Positions 26,562-35,612 of a stretch of 64,000 nt of DNA are shown piece by piece. The notes below the pieces were generated by a model. The model did not search any database, was not told where the DNA came from, and saw nothing but the letters and a program-made list of their open reading frames with translations. Within the stretch, counting starts at the first letter, position 1, and each line of letters opens with the position of its first letter. Origin of the DNA: Prochlorococcus sp. HOT208_60m_808G21 (GTDB lineage: Bacteria; Cyanobacteriota; Cyanobacteriia; PCC-6307; Cyanobiaceae). The stretch is taken from assembly GCA_002026015.1 (NCBI GenBank), contig MWOY01000107.1, forward strand, positions 52,236 through 116,235. The letters run 5' to 3'. The position numbers and the translations under genes are program-made.

Positions 26562-28667
26562 TTGGAACTTCCTTTAGACCATTTTCGTTTAATTGGCGTA
26601 AGCCCCTCTGCAACTTCTGAGGAAATATTAAGGGCGTTTCAATTGCGGTTAGATAAAACACCCGATGAAGGTTTTACTTATGAAGTTTTAACCCAAAGAT
26701 CTGAGTTGCTTCGACTTACTGCCGATCTACTTACAGATCCAGAAAGCAGAAGAGAGTACGAAAATTTGTTATTAAATGGGAATTCTGGATTGGATTTTTC
26801 TTCAAATAGAGAAGTAGCAGGATTAATACTTCTTTGGGAATCAGGTTCACCAAAAGAAGCTTTTAAAATTACGAGAAAAGCATTGCAACCCCCACAAACT
26901 CCAGCTTTAGGAAGTAGTAGGGAAGCTGATTTAACATTATTAGCTGCTTTAACAGCTAGAGATTCTGCAATCCAAGAACAACAGCTTAGATCCTATTCTA
27001 ACGCGGCAGACTTTATACAAGAAGGTATACAACTTCTGCAAAGAATGGGAAAGCTTGGAGAAATAAGAAAAGAACTTGAAGAAGATTTGGTTGCTTTGCT
27101 TCCTTACAGAATCCTAGATCTACTTAGTAGGGATCTAAATGATCAAGAGTCTCATAAAAAAGGCTTAAATATGTTGGAAAATTTAATAATCAAAAGAGGT
27201 GGTTTGGAAGGTAATAATAAATCTGAATATAAAGATTATTTAAATCAGCAAGAGTTTGAAGCTTTTTTTCAACAAATTAAGCCATTTTTGACAGTGCAAG
27301 AACAGATCGATTTGTTTCTTGAATTACAAAAAAGAGGATCATTAGAAGCAGGATTTTTGGCGTTTCTATCCTTAACAGCTATTGGTTTCTCCAGAAGAAA
27401 GCCGGAAAAATTATTCGAAGCGAGGAGAATTTTAAAGAAACTAAATTTATCAGGTCTTGATTCAATGCCTCTAATTGGTTGTCTAGATTTGCTTTTAGCT
27501 GATATTGACCAAGCCTCTGCAAGGTTTTCAAGTAGTTCCGATGAAAATTTACGAGATTGGCTTAACAACTATCCTGGAAATAAGTTAGAAGCAATATGTA
27601 TTTTTTGTAAAAATTGGTTAGAGAATGATGTTTTAGTTGGGTATAGAGACATTGACTTAAAACAGGTGGATTTAGATTCTTGGTTTGAAGATAGGGAAAT
27701 TCAAGAATTTATTGAAAAATTAGAAAAGAAATCAAATAAAATTGCTATTAGATCAAACCTTCAAAACCAACAAACTGAGAAGGAACCCGCCACAAAAACG
27801 ACTGAAGATTTAGATAATATATTAGGTAATATTGACGAAAGAAGATTACCTTGGCCTGGTGGCATAAAACAAGGCTATGAAAAGGTTGAGACCAAAGAGA
27901 TCGAATTCAATGAGGAATACTTTAAGAAAAAACCAATAGAGTTTTACAATTTTTTAATTGAAAAAATTGCTGAATTAAAATTTAGTTTTGGGGAATTCTT
28001 AAAGGATAAAGAGATAATTAATCGGTCTCCTTATTTAATTTATATCTATGCGTTTTTGATCTTATTTGCATTTGGTATTGGCGTTGGATTTTTAAGAAAT
28101 AATTTTAAAAAATCAATTCAAGACGAATCTATTGCTGAAAAACCATTAATTGTAAAAGATAAAAATCAAAAGATTAGTGAGAAAGATATTATTAAAGAAA
28201 TAAAAAAAAATCCTTCAAGTAAAGTAAATTCTATTTCTGAGAAATCTAATTCAATTATTTCCTATGAATTCAAAGAACTTAATACTGCTTCACCTTCTTT
28301 GGAAGATATAAGGAATTTAATTAATGGATGGCTTCTTAATAAAAGTAATTACTTAGAGGGAAAGGGTGAAATTAATCTTTCTAAGATTGTTAGTAAAGGT
28401 CTAATTGATCGAACAATCGAAGAAAGAAAGAACGATATCAAAAAAGGAATTTATAAGGAGATTAATTCCCAAATACTTAAAATTGATTTGGAATCGCAAA
28501 CTTCGTCTCGGATAGTTGTTTTAGTACAATTGAATTATCTGGAGAGGTTAGTAAAGAATTCTGGAGAATTTATTAATGAAACATCTTTAAATCCCCTTAA
28601 AGTTAAATATATTTTGGGTTTTTCAAATAAATCGTGGAAATTGGTTGATTTCGTGAGCGGCTTGTAA
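26562..28667 (+). CDS. ftn2: Ftn2/ZipN (ARC6-like) cell division protein
   Basis: A 701-residue protein with an N-terminal J-domain-like region (LPLDHFRLIGVSPSATSEEILRAFQLRL), a long helical cytoplasmic section, a single transmembrane helix near residues 486-503 (YLIYIYAFLILFAFGIGVGF), and a C-terminal periplasmic domain beginning SPSLEDIRNLINGWLLNKSN like the ARC6/IMS domain. In cyanobacteria this protein anchors FtsZ to the membrane and scaffolds the divisome. The start is TTG at 26562 (MELPLDHF), fitting the family N-terminus. ftsZ and ftsQ are in the same window. Confidence 0.92.
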   Translation: MELPLDHFRLIGVSPSATSEEILRAFQLRLDKTPDEGFTYEVLTQRSELLRLTADLLTDPESRREYENLLLNGNSGLDFSSNREVAGLILLWESGSPKEAFKITRKALQPPQTPALGSSREADLTLLAALTARDSAIQEQQLRSYSNAADFIQEGIQLLQRMGKLGEIRKELEEDLVALLPYRILDLLSRDLNDQESHKKGLNMLENLIIKRGGLEGNNKSEYKDYLNQQEFEAFFQQIKPFLTVQEQIDLFLELQKRGSLEAGFLAFLSLTAIGFSRRKPEKLFEARRILKKLNLSGLDSMPLIGCLDLLLADIDQASARFSSSSDENLRDWLNNYPGNKLEAICIFCKNWLENDVLVGYRDIDLKQVDLDSWFEDREIQEFIEKLEKKSNKIAIRSNLQNQQTEKEPATKTTEDLDNILGNIDERRLPWPGGIKQGYEKVETKEIEFNEEYFKKKPIEFYNFLIEKIAELKFSFGEFLKDKEIINRSPYLIYIYAFLILFAFGIGVGFLRNNFKKSIQDESIAEKPLIVKDKNQKISEKDIIKEIKKNPSSKVNSISEKSNSIISYEFKELNTASPSLEDIRNLINGWLLNKSNYLEGKGEINLSKIVSKGLIDRTIEERKNDIKKGIYKEINSQILKIDLESQTSSRIVVLVQLNYLERLVKNSGEFINETSLNPLKVKYILGFSNKSWKLVDFVSGL

Positions 28668-28714
28668 TTACAAACTTCAAGATCATCTATAATAATTAAA
28701 AATACTTTTTAATA

Positions 28715-30193
28715 ATGTTTGATGAACTCTCGTCACGATTTGAAGATGCAGTAAAGGGTTTAAGAGGCGAAGCAAAAATTAGTGAAAATAATATAAACGA
28801 TGCCTTGAAGGAGGTAAAAAGAGCACTCCTTGATGCAGATGTTAGTTTGTCTGTAGTAAAAGAGTTTATTTCAGATGTCAAAGATAAAGCTATTGGAGAA
28901 GAAGTAGTAAGGGGTGTAAACCCAGGTCAAAAATTTATTGAAGTTGTAAATAAAGAATTGATTAACATTATGGGGAATGAAAATTCTCCATTAAACGAAA
29001 ATGAAAATAGTCCTACAGTCATTTTGATGGCTGGACTTCAGGGAGCGGGTAAAACAACTGCAACAGGAAAATTAGGACTTTATTTAAAAGAAAAAGATAA
29101 AAAAGTTCTTTTGGTGGCTGCAGATATTTATCGACCAGCAGCTGTAGAGCAGCTTAAAACATTGGGAAGTCAATATGAATTGGAAGTTTTTTCAGCTAAA
29201 GAAAAAAATAGCAAACCAGAAGAAATAGCAAAGGAAGCATTGAATTTTGCTAATGAAAATGATTTTAATTCGATAATTATTGATACCGCAGGAAGACTGC
29301 AAATTGATGATTCCATGATGAGTGAAATGGTTCGAATAAAAGAAGTTTCTAATCCTGATGAGGTTTTGCTTGTTGTTGATTCAATGATTGGGCAAGAAGC
29401 TGCAGACTTAACAAAATCATTTCATGAAAAAGTAGGAATTACAGGGGCGATATTAACTAAGTTGGATGGTGACTCAAGAGGTGGAGCTGCTTTATCGATA
29501 AGAAAAATAAGTGGTAAACCAATCAAATTTATAGGTGTAGGTGAAAAAATAGAGGCATTGCAACCATTTCATCCAGAGAGAATGGCCAGCAGAATTTTAG
29601 GCATGGGCGATGTATTGACACTTGTTGAAAAAGCACAAAAAGAAGTTGAACTTGCTGATGCAGAAGCGATGCAAAAGAAACTTCAAGAAGCGACTTTTGA
29701 TTTTAATGATTTTGTAAAGCAAATGAGATTAATTAAAAGAATGGGTTCACTTGGTGGATTGATTAAATTGATTCCTGGAATGAATAAAATAGATGATGGG
29801 ATGATAAAAGATGGAGAAGATCAACTTAAGAAAATAGAATCTATGATCTCTTCAATGACTCTTGAGGAGAAACAAAAACCCGAAGTTCTTGCCGCTCACC
29901 CCTCAAGAAGACAAAGAATCGCCCAAGGTAGCGGGTATGAAGCAAAAGATGTAGATAAAGTTTTAGCCGATTTTCAAAGAATGAGAGGTTTTATGAAACA
30001 AATGTCTAACGGAGGAATGCCAGGAATGGGAGGAATGCCAGGAATGGGAGGAATGCCTGGAATGGGAGGAATGCCTGGAATCGGAGGAATGCCTGGAATG
30101 GGAGGAATGCCTGGAATGGGAGGTATGAGTGGTAATAAGCCATTGAAAAAACAAAAAAGTAATAAAAAGAAAAAAGGTTTTGCCGATTTATAG
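28715..30193 (+). CDS. ffh: signal recognition particle GTPase Ffh/SRP54
   Basis: SRP GTPase that with ffs RNA targets nascent membrane proteins. The N domain occupies the first 100 residues; the G domain has GLQGAGKTTATGKLGLYL, AADIYRPAAVEQL, DTAGRL, and TKLDGDSRGGAALS; the methionine-rich M domain follows (FVKQMRLIKRMGSLGGL, PSRRQRIAQGSG). The C-terminus is unusual: six near-perfect GGMPGM repeats, encoded by an 18-bp minisatellite, then a Lys-rich end. The RNA partner is at 2033. rpsP follows by 55 bases, a commonly conserved neighbour. Confidence 0.97.
   Translation: MFDELSSRFEDAVKGLRGEAKISENNINDALKEVKRALLDADVSLSVVKEFISDVKDKAIGEEVVRGVNPGQKFIEVVNKELINIMGNENSPLNENENSPTVILMAGLQGAGKTTATGKLGLYLKEKDKKVLLVAADIYRPAAVEQLKTLGSQYELEVFSAKEKNSKPEEIAKEALNFANENDFNSIIIDTAGRLQIDDSMMSEMVRIKEVSNPDEVLLVVDSMIGQEAADLTKSFHEKVGITGAILTKLDGDSRGGAALSIRKISGKPIKFIGVGEKIEALQPFHPERMASRILGMGDVLTLVEKAQKEVELADAEAMQKKLQEATFDFNDFVKQMRLIKRMGSLGGLIKLIPGMNKIDDGMIKDGEDQLKKIESMISSMTLEEKQKPEVLAAHPSRRQRIAQGSGYEAKDVDKVLADFQRMRGFMKQMSNGGMPGMGGMPGMGGMPGMGGMPGIGGMPGMGGMPGMGGMSGNKPLKKQKSNKKKKGFADL
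30011..30118 (+). repeat. 18-bp minisatellite inside ffh
   Basis: Six tandem copies of GGAGGAATGCCAGGAATG, differing by one or two bases (CCA/CCT and one ATG to ATC). Each encodes GGMPGM, or GGMPGI in copy four. A diverged seventh unit GGAGGTATGAGTGG follows. The array extends the Met/Gly-rich C-terminus of Ffh. Such arrays change copy number by slippage. The apparent minus-strand ORF of His/Ser repeats is a shadow. Confidence 0.95.
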
Positions 30194-30247
30194 TTTCTAT
30201 ATTTTTACCTTTAAATGATATTATTATTAAAAACGTATTAATTTAAG

Positions 30248-30613
30248 ATGATTAAATTGCGCCTTAAGCGCTTTGGAAAGAAAAAAGAGGCAAGTTTCAG
30301 AATTGTTGCATGCAACAGTACTTCCAGAAGAGATGGTAGACCCCTGCAAGAACTAGGTTTTTATAATCCAAGAACAAAGGAAACCAGGCTTGACACAGAA
30401 GCTTTAAGAACAAGACTTACTCAGGGTGCTCAGCCAACTGATGTTGTGAGAACTTTATTAGAAAAGGGAGGGTTATTAGAAAAAACAGAAAGATCCTCTA
30501 TCGCAATTGGTAAAGCAAAGTTAGAGAAGGAAAAATTAGCTAAGGCTAAAACTAAAGACGAAGAAAATGATAGTAGTAAAGTTGAAAGCGAGGGTAATGA
30601 AGCTGAAAGCTAG
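30248..30613 (+). CDS. rpsP: 30S ribosomal protein S16
   Basis: The N-terminal 80 residues are typical S16: [20 protein letters not shown], then [19 protein letters not shown] and [13 protein letters not shown]. The protein is extended to 121 residues by a charged Lys/Glu-rich tail ([18 protein letters not shown]), which is disordered and variable in this group. It lies between ffh and phoH on the same strand, a commonly seen order in bacteria where rpsP is near ffh, era and trmD, all present in this window. Confidence 0.97.
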   Translation: MIKLRLKRFGKKKEASFRIVACNSTSRRDGRPLQELGFYNPRTKETRLDTEALRTRLTQGAQPTDVVRTLLEKGGLLEKTERSSIAIGKAKLEKEKLAKAKTKDEENDSSKVESEGNEAES

Positions 30614-30649
30614 TGATTTGTTAAATTTTTATTCTTTTTCAATAACTTG

Positions 30650-31606
30650 ATGAAAGAAGTTTCCAAAACTGGTCACTTCAAAATAGATTTGCCAAGCTCT
30701 GATGCCGCTACAGCATTATCTGGACCTGGTAATTCTTTCTTAAAAAAATTTGAGTCTCTTACAGGAGTTTCTTTAACTATAAGAGGCTTACAACTTGAAA
30801 TGAACGGTGTCATATCTAAAATTGAGAGAGCCTCAGCATTAGTAGAACTAACAAGACCAATTTGGGAACAAGGGTTAGAAGTCCCAGAGGTAGATCTTAA
30901 AGCGGCTTTAAGTTCCTTAAATATGGGCGAATCGTCTTCACATGCTGAACTAGGAAAAAAAATTCTTGCGCGTTCCAAAGAAGGAAGATATTTAAGACCA
31001 AGAACTATAAGGCAAAAAGAATATGTTGAATCAATTGAAAACTTTGATCTTACCTTTGCGATTGGTCCAGCTGGAACTGGTAAGACATTTTTAGCAACTG
31101 TTTGCGCGGCACGACTATTGAACGAAAAAAAAATTGAAAAAATTGTTTTAACCAGACCAGCTGTAGAAGCTGGTGAAAGTTTGGGATTCCTACCTGGTGA
31201 TTTGCAACAAAAAGTAGATCCATATTTAAGACCCTTATTTGATTCTTTACATAGTATTTTCGGGATTGACAGAACAAATTCGTTAATTGATAAGGGAATT
31301 ATTGAAGTTGCTCCTTTGGCATTTATGAGAGGCAGAACCTTAGACAACTCCATAGTTATCCTAGATGAAGCGCAAAATACTACTTGCTCTCAAATGAGAA
31401 TGTTTTTGACCAGATTAGGAGAAAGATCAAAAATGGTTGTAAATGGAGATATTACACAAATTGATTTAAAAAAAGATCAGGAAAGCGGCCTCATCGAAGC
31501 ATCGAGAATTTTCTCTGAAACTCAAGGTATAAAATTTTGTTTTTTAACTGTTGAAGATGTAGTTCGGCATCCTTTAGTTCAGAAAATTATTGAGGCTTAT
31601 CAATAA
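30650..31606 (+). CDS. phoH: PhoH-like P-loop ATPase
   Basis: A 318-residue PhoH family protein. Walker A is FAIGPAGTGKTFLATVCAA near residue 140; Walker B is SIVILDEAQNTTCSQMRMF; NGDITQIDL follows. The N-terminal 100 residues form the KH-like domain usual in the PhoL/YbeZ branch, which associates with ribosome maturation. The track's TTG at 30647 is replaced by the ATG at 30650. Its operon position next to rpsP, with era close downstream, fits an RNA- or ribosome-linked role rather than phosphate starvation. Confidence 0.92.
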   Translation: MKEVSKTGHFKIDLPSSDAATALSGPGNSFLKKFESLTGVSLTIRGLQLEMNGVISKIERASALVELTRPIWEQGLEVPEVDLKAALSSLNMGESSSHAELGKKILARSKEGRYLRPRTIRQKEYVESIENFDLTFAIGPAGTGKTFLATVCAARLLNEKKIEKIVLTRPAVEAGESLGFLPGDLQQKVDPYLRPLFDSLHSIFGIDRTNSLIDKGIIEVAPLAFMRGRTLDNSIVILDEAQNTTCSQMRMFLTRLGERSKMVVNGDITQIDLKKDQESGLIEASRIFSETQGIKFCFLTVEDVVRHPLVQKIIEAYQ

Positions 31607-31680
31607 CTTCATAACTCTGGAGATCCGTACCCTGAAATTTTAAAAATCGAGTAGAATAAAATCATATTTTAAAAAAGAAA

Positions 31681-32418
31681 ATGCCAGCAAGTAGTAATTT
31701 CAATCAAGCTATTCGTGAAGCACAAACCAGTTCAATTGTTGGACCTAATGTTGTTCAAAAAGCTTTACCTTACGTTGGTGGAGGTATGGTTCTAACTTCT
31801 TTAGGCGTTTTAGCTGGTGTCTCACTCATAGCAACAAATCCTCAGCTTTTCCAGCCTCTTTCAATAGTTGCATTAATTGCAGAATTGGTTTTGTTTTTTA
31901 TAGCCACAAGTGCTGCAAATAATGCAAATAATGCGAAGGCCCTACCCTTGTTGACAGGATTTAGTTTGTTAACTGGATTCACCTTAAGTGGAATAGTTGC
32001 TTTAGCAATAGGAACTATTGGTATTGGTTCGGTTGGAACAGCTGCCTTAGCCACCGGTATAACTTTCGTTATTGCCTCTTACACTGGCCAAAGAATGAGT
32101 GATAGTGTTGGTCAGGCACTAAGTGGGGTAGTTGGTCTTGGGTTAATAGGACTACTTATAGCAATGTTTGTCCAATTAATTGGAGGATTCTTTGCTCCAG
32201 GCGTTTTTGGAGGTTCAGGACTTGAGTTGATAATTGCAGGATTTGGAACTGTCTTATTCGTTGCAATGTCATTTGTCGATTTCTATACAATGCCAAGAAG
32301 ATATAACGATGATCAATACCTTGCAGGGGCTTTAGGTATGTATCTAACTTATATAAATCTTTTTGTCTTTATATTGAGATTAATGATTGCACTTCAAGGC
32401 GGAGGAAGAAGAGACTAA
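31681..32418 (+). CDS. BAX inhibitor-1/YccA-like membrane protein
   Basis: A polytopic protein of 245 residues with about seven hydrophobic helices beginning near residue 35. Signatures include ALPLLTGFSLLTGFTLSG, a repeated small-residue helix, and the C-terminal FVDFYTMPRRYNDDQYLAGALGMYLTYINLF, matching the D-x-x-x-xMP and ALxLYLDxxNLF regions of the BI-1/YccA family. Members act as Ca2+ leak channels or modulators of membrane proteases such as FtsH, which is encoded at 45704. Function here is inferred from the family only. Confidence 0.85.
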   Translation: MPASSNFNQAIREAQTSSIVGPNVVQKALPYVGGGMVLTSLGVLAGVSLIATNPQLFQPLSIVALIAELVLFFIATSAANNANNAKALPLLTGFSLLTGFTLSGIVALAIGTIGIGSVGTAALATGITFVIASYTGQRMSDSVGQALSGVVGLGLIGLLIAMFVQLIGGFFAPGVFGGSGLELIIAGFGTVLFVAMSFVDFYTMPRRYNDDQYLAGALGMYLTYINLFVFILRLMIALQGGGRRD

Positions 32419-32442
32419 AAAAATTACGTAAATAACTAAACT

Positions 32443-32472
32443 AAAAGCGTAGATTCATTTCTACGCTTTTTT
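32443..32472. terminator. bidirectional intrinsic terminator
   Basis: The sequence AAAAGCGTAGA, a 6-base loop, then TCTACGCTTTT TT forms an 11-bp stem with a T run on the plus strand and, because the stem begins with AAAA, a T run on the minus strand as well. It lies between the 3' ends of the BI-1-like gene and the convergent hypothetical gene. Its distal T run touches the stop codon of the minus-strand gene. Confidence 0.9.
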
Positions 32473-32998
32473 ATTGGGCTATATCAAGAATTTGTTTTTT
32501 AATAAATTCCTTTTGCTCTGTGTCATACTTTACTGATTTATCAAAACTATTGCCCATATGATCTAAGTCTTTAAGGACTTGATTGACAGATTTTGTAACT
32601 GACTTAGTTTCTAAGAGTCTTAAAATAGCCTTACATCTATCTGAAATGTTTTCCGATGTTATCTCATATTTATGATTATTATCTCTTCGATGAATAATAA
32701 TTTGAGCAGAACTCATTATTAAATTTTTTACTACTATGTCTGTTACAGCATCTCCTCCTTCGTTCAGTTTGTAAATTAGTGAAAAAGGAAGTTTATCTAA
32801 TAAAAAACAATCTTTATCAGATAAAGCGTATGCAAAAAATCCTCTGAGTCCATTTCTTGTTTTAGTTAGCTCTGCGATTCTATCTGCTAAAACCTCTTCG
32901 CTGAGTAAATCTTCACCCCACTCTTTGCACCATTGTGCGGATATATTTATTGCTTGCGTGAACGAAGCTTCTTTTAAATCTATGGTTTTTTTTTCCAT
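32471..32998 (-). CDS. conserved hypothetical protein
   Basis: A 175-residue soluble protein, mostly helical and mildly acidic, with no transmembrane segment or signal peptide. Recognisable stretches are INISAQWCKEWGEDLLSEEVLADR at the start and IIIHRRDNNHKYEITSENIS in the middle. I recognise no enzyme motif. It looks like one of the conserved unknown proteins of picocyanobacteria. The ATG start at 32998 is divergent from era across 38 bases. Confidence 0.75.
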   Translation of the reverse strand: MEKKTIDLKEASFTQAINISAQWCKEWGEDLLSEEVLADRIAELTKTRNGLRGFFAYALSDKDCFLLDKLPFSLIYKLNEGGDAVTDIVVKNLIMSSAQIIIHRRDNNHKYEITSENISDRCKAILRLLETKSVTKSVNQVLKDLDHMGNSFDKSVKYDTEQKEFIKKQILDIAQ

Positions 32999-33036
32999 TT
33001 TTGATCAGAATTTTATTATTGATGCATTAAAAGTCT

Positions 33037-33948
33037 TTGACCAATTATAGATCTGGGTTTGTAACTTTACTAGGAAGGCCAAATGTGGGTAAATCTACTT
33101 TAATAAATAAATTGATTGGAGAAAAAATAACAATTACTTCTCCTATAGCGCAAACTACAAGAAATAAATTAAAAGGAATACTTACTACAAACAATGGGCA
33201 AATAATTTTTGTCGATACGCCTGGGGTGCATAAACCTCATCATCGACTTGGAGAGATATTAGTAAAAAACGCAAAATCTGCAATCAATGGAGTTGATATG
33301 GTAATTTTCGTAATTGATTCAAGTGAAAAACCCGGTAGAGGTGATGAATATATTTTGAACCTTCTACTCGCAAATAAAACTGAGTTTATTGTTGCATTAA
33401 ATAAGTGGGATTTGGTTAATAAAGAATTTAGGAGTTTAAGATTAGATCAATACAGAAGATTTTTTGGAATTAATAGAAACTTTCAAGTTGTAAGTGCTTC
33501 TCAAGGAGAAGGATGTTCTGAACTAATCGATATGGCTCTTAATTTTCTTCCTGAGGGACCAAAACTTTATGGCGAAGAGACGATTTGCGACCAACCATTA
33601 GATAACTTATTATCTGATTTAGTAAGAGAACAGGTATTAAAAAATACAAGAGAAGAAATACCTCATAGTGTCGCAGTAAAGATAGAAAAGAGAGAGGAAA
33701 TGAAAAGAAAAAATGGCAAAGTTTTTACAGCTATTTTGGCTACTATTATTGTTGAAAGAACCACTCAAAAAGTCATTCTTATTGGGAAGAAAGGTTCAAT
33801 GTTAAAAATGATTGGTCAGTCAGCAAGATTAAATATGTCAAAATTAATTGATGGTCCAGTTCACCTAGAGTTGTTTGTGAAAGTTGTTCCAAATTGGAGA
33901 AAAAAAGAAGCAAGGTTACTTGAGTTTGGTTATGAGGAAGAATTCTAG
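33037..33948 (+). CDS. era: GTPase Era
   Basis: Era binds 16S rRNA near its 3' end and assists 30S assembly. It has G1 GRPNVGKSTLINKLIG, the G2 region TSPIAQTTRNK, G3 DTPGVHKPHH, G4 NKWD and a C-terminal KH domain with VILIGKKGSMLKMIGQSAR. Length of 303 residues is normal. The start is TTG at 33037. It stops one codon before trmD (TAG then ATG), so era and trmD are co-transcribed. Confidence 0.96.
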   Translation: MTNYRSGFVTLLGRPNVGKSTLINKLIGEKITITSPIAQTTRNKLKGILTTNNGQIIFVDTPGVHKPHHRLGEILVKNAKSAINGVDMVIFVIDSSEKPGRGDEYILNLLLANKTEFIVALNKWDLVNKEFRSLRLDQYRRFFGINRNFQVVSASQGEGCSELIDMALNFLPEGPKLYGEETICDQPLDNLLSDLVREQVLKNTREEIPHSVAVKIEKREEMKRKNGKVFTAILATIIVERTTQKVILIGKKGSMLKMIGQSARLNMSKLIDGPVHLELFVKVVPNWRKKEARLLEFGYEEEF

Positions 33949-35169
33949 ATGAGTGGTTTTAATTTTGATGTAATTACATTGTTCCCTAAAGCTTTTGAAT
34001 TAATAAATAATTTAGGGGTCATAACAAGAGCTCTAGATAAGAATTTGATCGATGTAAATTTATATGATTTAAGAGAATATGGAGAAGGTTCTTACAGACA
34101 AGTAGACGATAAGCCTTATGGAGGAGGAGCAGGTATGGTATTAAAACCTGAACCTATTTATAAGGCATATGAATCAATTAGAAAATTACCTAAAAGTAAA
34201 ACTTTGCTGATGACCCCTCAGGGTAAAGTCTTAAAGCAAAAGGATCTTGCGAGATGGTCCACTTTGGATCAAATAATAATTATATGTGGTCAATATGAAG
34301 GTTTTGATGAAAGGATTAGATGTTTAGCTGATGAAGAGATATCGATAGGCGATTATGTCCTTTCTGGAGGTGAAATACCCGCTATATCAATAATTAATGG
34401 TTTGACTAGGTTGCTACCAGGGACTCTTGGTGATCCAGAGTCATTAGTCGATGAGAGTCATAATTCTTCTTTATTAGAATATCCTCAATACACAAGGCCT
34501 TTAACTTTTAAAGATATGAAAGTGCCAGATATTTTAGTGAGCGGTAATCATGAAGAGATTAAATCGTGGAGAAGAAAAAAAAGTTTTGAAAGAACATTAG
34601 AGAGAAGAAGTGACTTGATTTCTAATGAAAACTACAAAAAATCCACACAAAGTAAGAGAATAATAAAAGAATATAATCAATTCATGAAATTTAGAATAGG
34701 CAATGGATATGATATTCACAGACTAGTAGAGGATAGAGATTTAATTATTGGAGGTGTAAAATTGCATCATCCTGAAAATTTAGGATTGGATGGTCATAGT
34801 GATGCTGATGTTTTAAGTCACTCAATAATGGATGCATTATTGGGGGCACTTTCCTTGGGCGACATAGGAAAGTATTTCCCCCCATCTGATGAAAAATGGA
34901 AAAATGCTGATAGCTTGTTTTTGTTATCAAAAGTAATTGACTTGATAAGAAAAGATGGTTGGGAAATTAATAATATTGATAGTGTTCTTGTTGCCGAAAG
35001 GCCAAAAATCATGCCACATATAAAACTAATGAAAAAAAACATTTCTGAAATTTTAAATATTGATGAAAATTTAATTGGGATTAAAGCAACCACGAATGAA
35101 AAATTGGGTCCAGAAGGGAGAGAAGAGGGTATAAGTTGCCATTCAGTAGTTCTACTTGAGAAAAAATGA
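33949..35169 (+). CDS. trmD-ispF: TrmD-IspF in one open frame: tRNA (m1G37) methyltransferase + MECDP synthase
   Basis: Residues 1-245 are a complete Trm[42 protein letters not shown], the SAM trefoil-knot segment [15 protein letters not shown] and the C-terminal [18 protein letters not shown]. After a short basic linker ([10 protein letters not shown]), residues 246-406 are a complete Isp[10 protein letters not shown] with the metal Asp and His, [31 protein letters not shown] and [23 protein letters not shown]. No stop separates them. TrmD methylates G37 of tRNA; IspF makes 2-C-methylerythritol 2,4-cyclodiphosphate in the MEP pathway. It is either a real fusion or two proteins with IspF reinitiated at an internal ATG. 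Confidence 0.93.
   Translation: MSGFNFDVITLFPKAFELINNLGVITRALDKNLIDVNLYDLREYGEGSYRQVDDKPYGGGAGMVLKPEPIYKAYESIRKLPKSKTLLMTPQGKVLKQKDLARWSTLDQIIIICGQYEGFDERIRCLADEEISIGDYVLSGGEIPAISIINGLTRLLPGTLGDPESLVDESHNSSLLEYPQYTRPLTFKDMKVPDILVSGNHEEIKSWRRKKSFERTLERRSDLISNENYKKSTQSKRIIKEYNQFMKFRIGNGYDIHRLVEDRDLIIGGVKLHHPENLGLDGHSDADVLSHSIMDALLGALSLGDIGKYFPPSDEKWKNADSLFLLSKVIDLIRKDGWEINNIDSVLVAERPKIMPHIKLMKKNISEILNIDENLIGIKATTNEKLGPEGREEGISCHSVVLLEKK
34684..35169 (+). CDS. ispF: possible separate IspF product from internal ATG
   Basis: The ATG at 34684 ([14 protein letters not shown]) is exactly the N-terminus expected of stand-alone IspF and would give 161 residues, the usual size. The two codons before it are CAA TTC; a TAA in place of CAA would have ended TrmD at its usual length. 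No Shine-Dalgarno sequence is seen upstream, although many genes in this genome lack one. Listed separately so that both readings are on record. Confidence 0.5.
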   Translation: MKFRIGNGYDIHRLVEDRDLIIGGVKLHHPENLGLDGHSDADVLSHSIMDALLGALSLGDIGKYFPPSDEKWKNADSLFLLSKVIDLIRKDGWEINNIDSVLVAERPKIMPHIKLMKKNISEILNIDENLIGIKATTNEKLGPEGREEGISCHSVVLLEKK

Positions 35170-35612
35170 GATTTAATTTAAATTTGAAAAAAAAAATTCA
35201 AAGATTTTGTTTATTATTAATTTGTTTAGTAGTTTTAATTTTTCAATCTGATATTCCCAATTTAAAAGCTCTTACAATGGATAATTTTCAAAGTGAAATG
35301 GTCATAGAGGAATTAAGACTTAAAGTAACTGCTGATGTAAAAGCAGCTTGGTTAAATGCTGAAAAAGAAATATGGGAGCCATGGTTATCTTCTCAAGATG
35401 GTTTTTTGGGTAGACAAATATTTTGGGATAGAGAAAAAGAAGAAGCTTTAATATTGGTAAATTGGAAAAGTAAGAAATTATGGAAAAGCATACCAATGTC
35501 AGAAGTTAATGTAGTTCAACAAAAATTTGAAGATAATGTTAAAGCTGCCCTAAATGTAGGCGAAAATCCTTTCGAATTGATTTATGAAGGAGAATTAGAT
35601 AAACAAGGATGA
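35166..35612 (+). CDS. TIGR03792-like exported cyanobacterial protein
   Basis: A 148-residue protein with an N-terminal basic-hydrophobic signal (about residues 8-28) and a small alpha-beta domain. The stretch [25 protein letters not shown], then [32 protein letters not shown] resembles the ferredoxin-like ABM (monooxygenase/EthD) fold of the TIGR03792 cyanobacterial family. It starts with an ATGA overlap on ispF and ends with an ATGA overlap on larB, so it is part of the era-trmD/ispF-larB operon. Function is not known. Confidence 0.75.
   Translation: MRFNLNLKKKIQRFCLLLICLVVLIFQSDIPNLKALTMDNFQSEMVIEELRLKVTADVKAAWLNAEKEIWEPWLSSQDGFLGRQIFWDREKEEALILVNWKSKKLWKSIPMSEVNVVQQKFEDNVKAALNVGENPFELIYEGELDKQG

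Noticed and set aside
29963-30154. Minus-strand ORF of His-Ser repeats (HSSHSRHSS)
   Set aside because: It is the antisense of the ffh minisatellite and has no ribosome site or independent context.
30673-31353. Long 226-aa minus-strand ORF over phoH
   Set aside because: It lies wholly inside phoH, whose plus-strand motifs are unmistakable.
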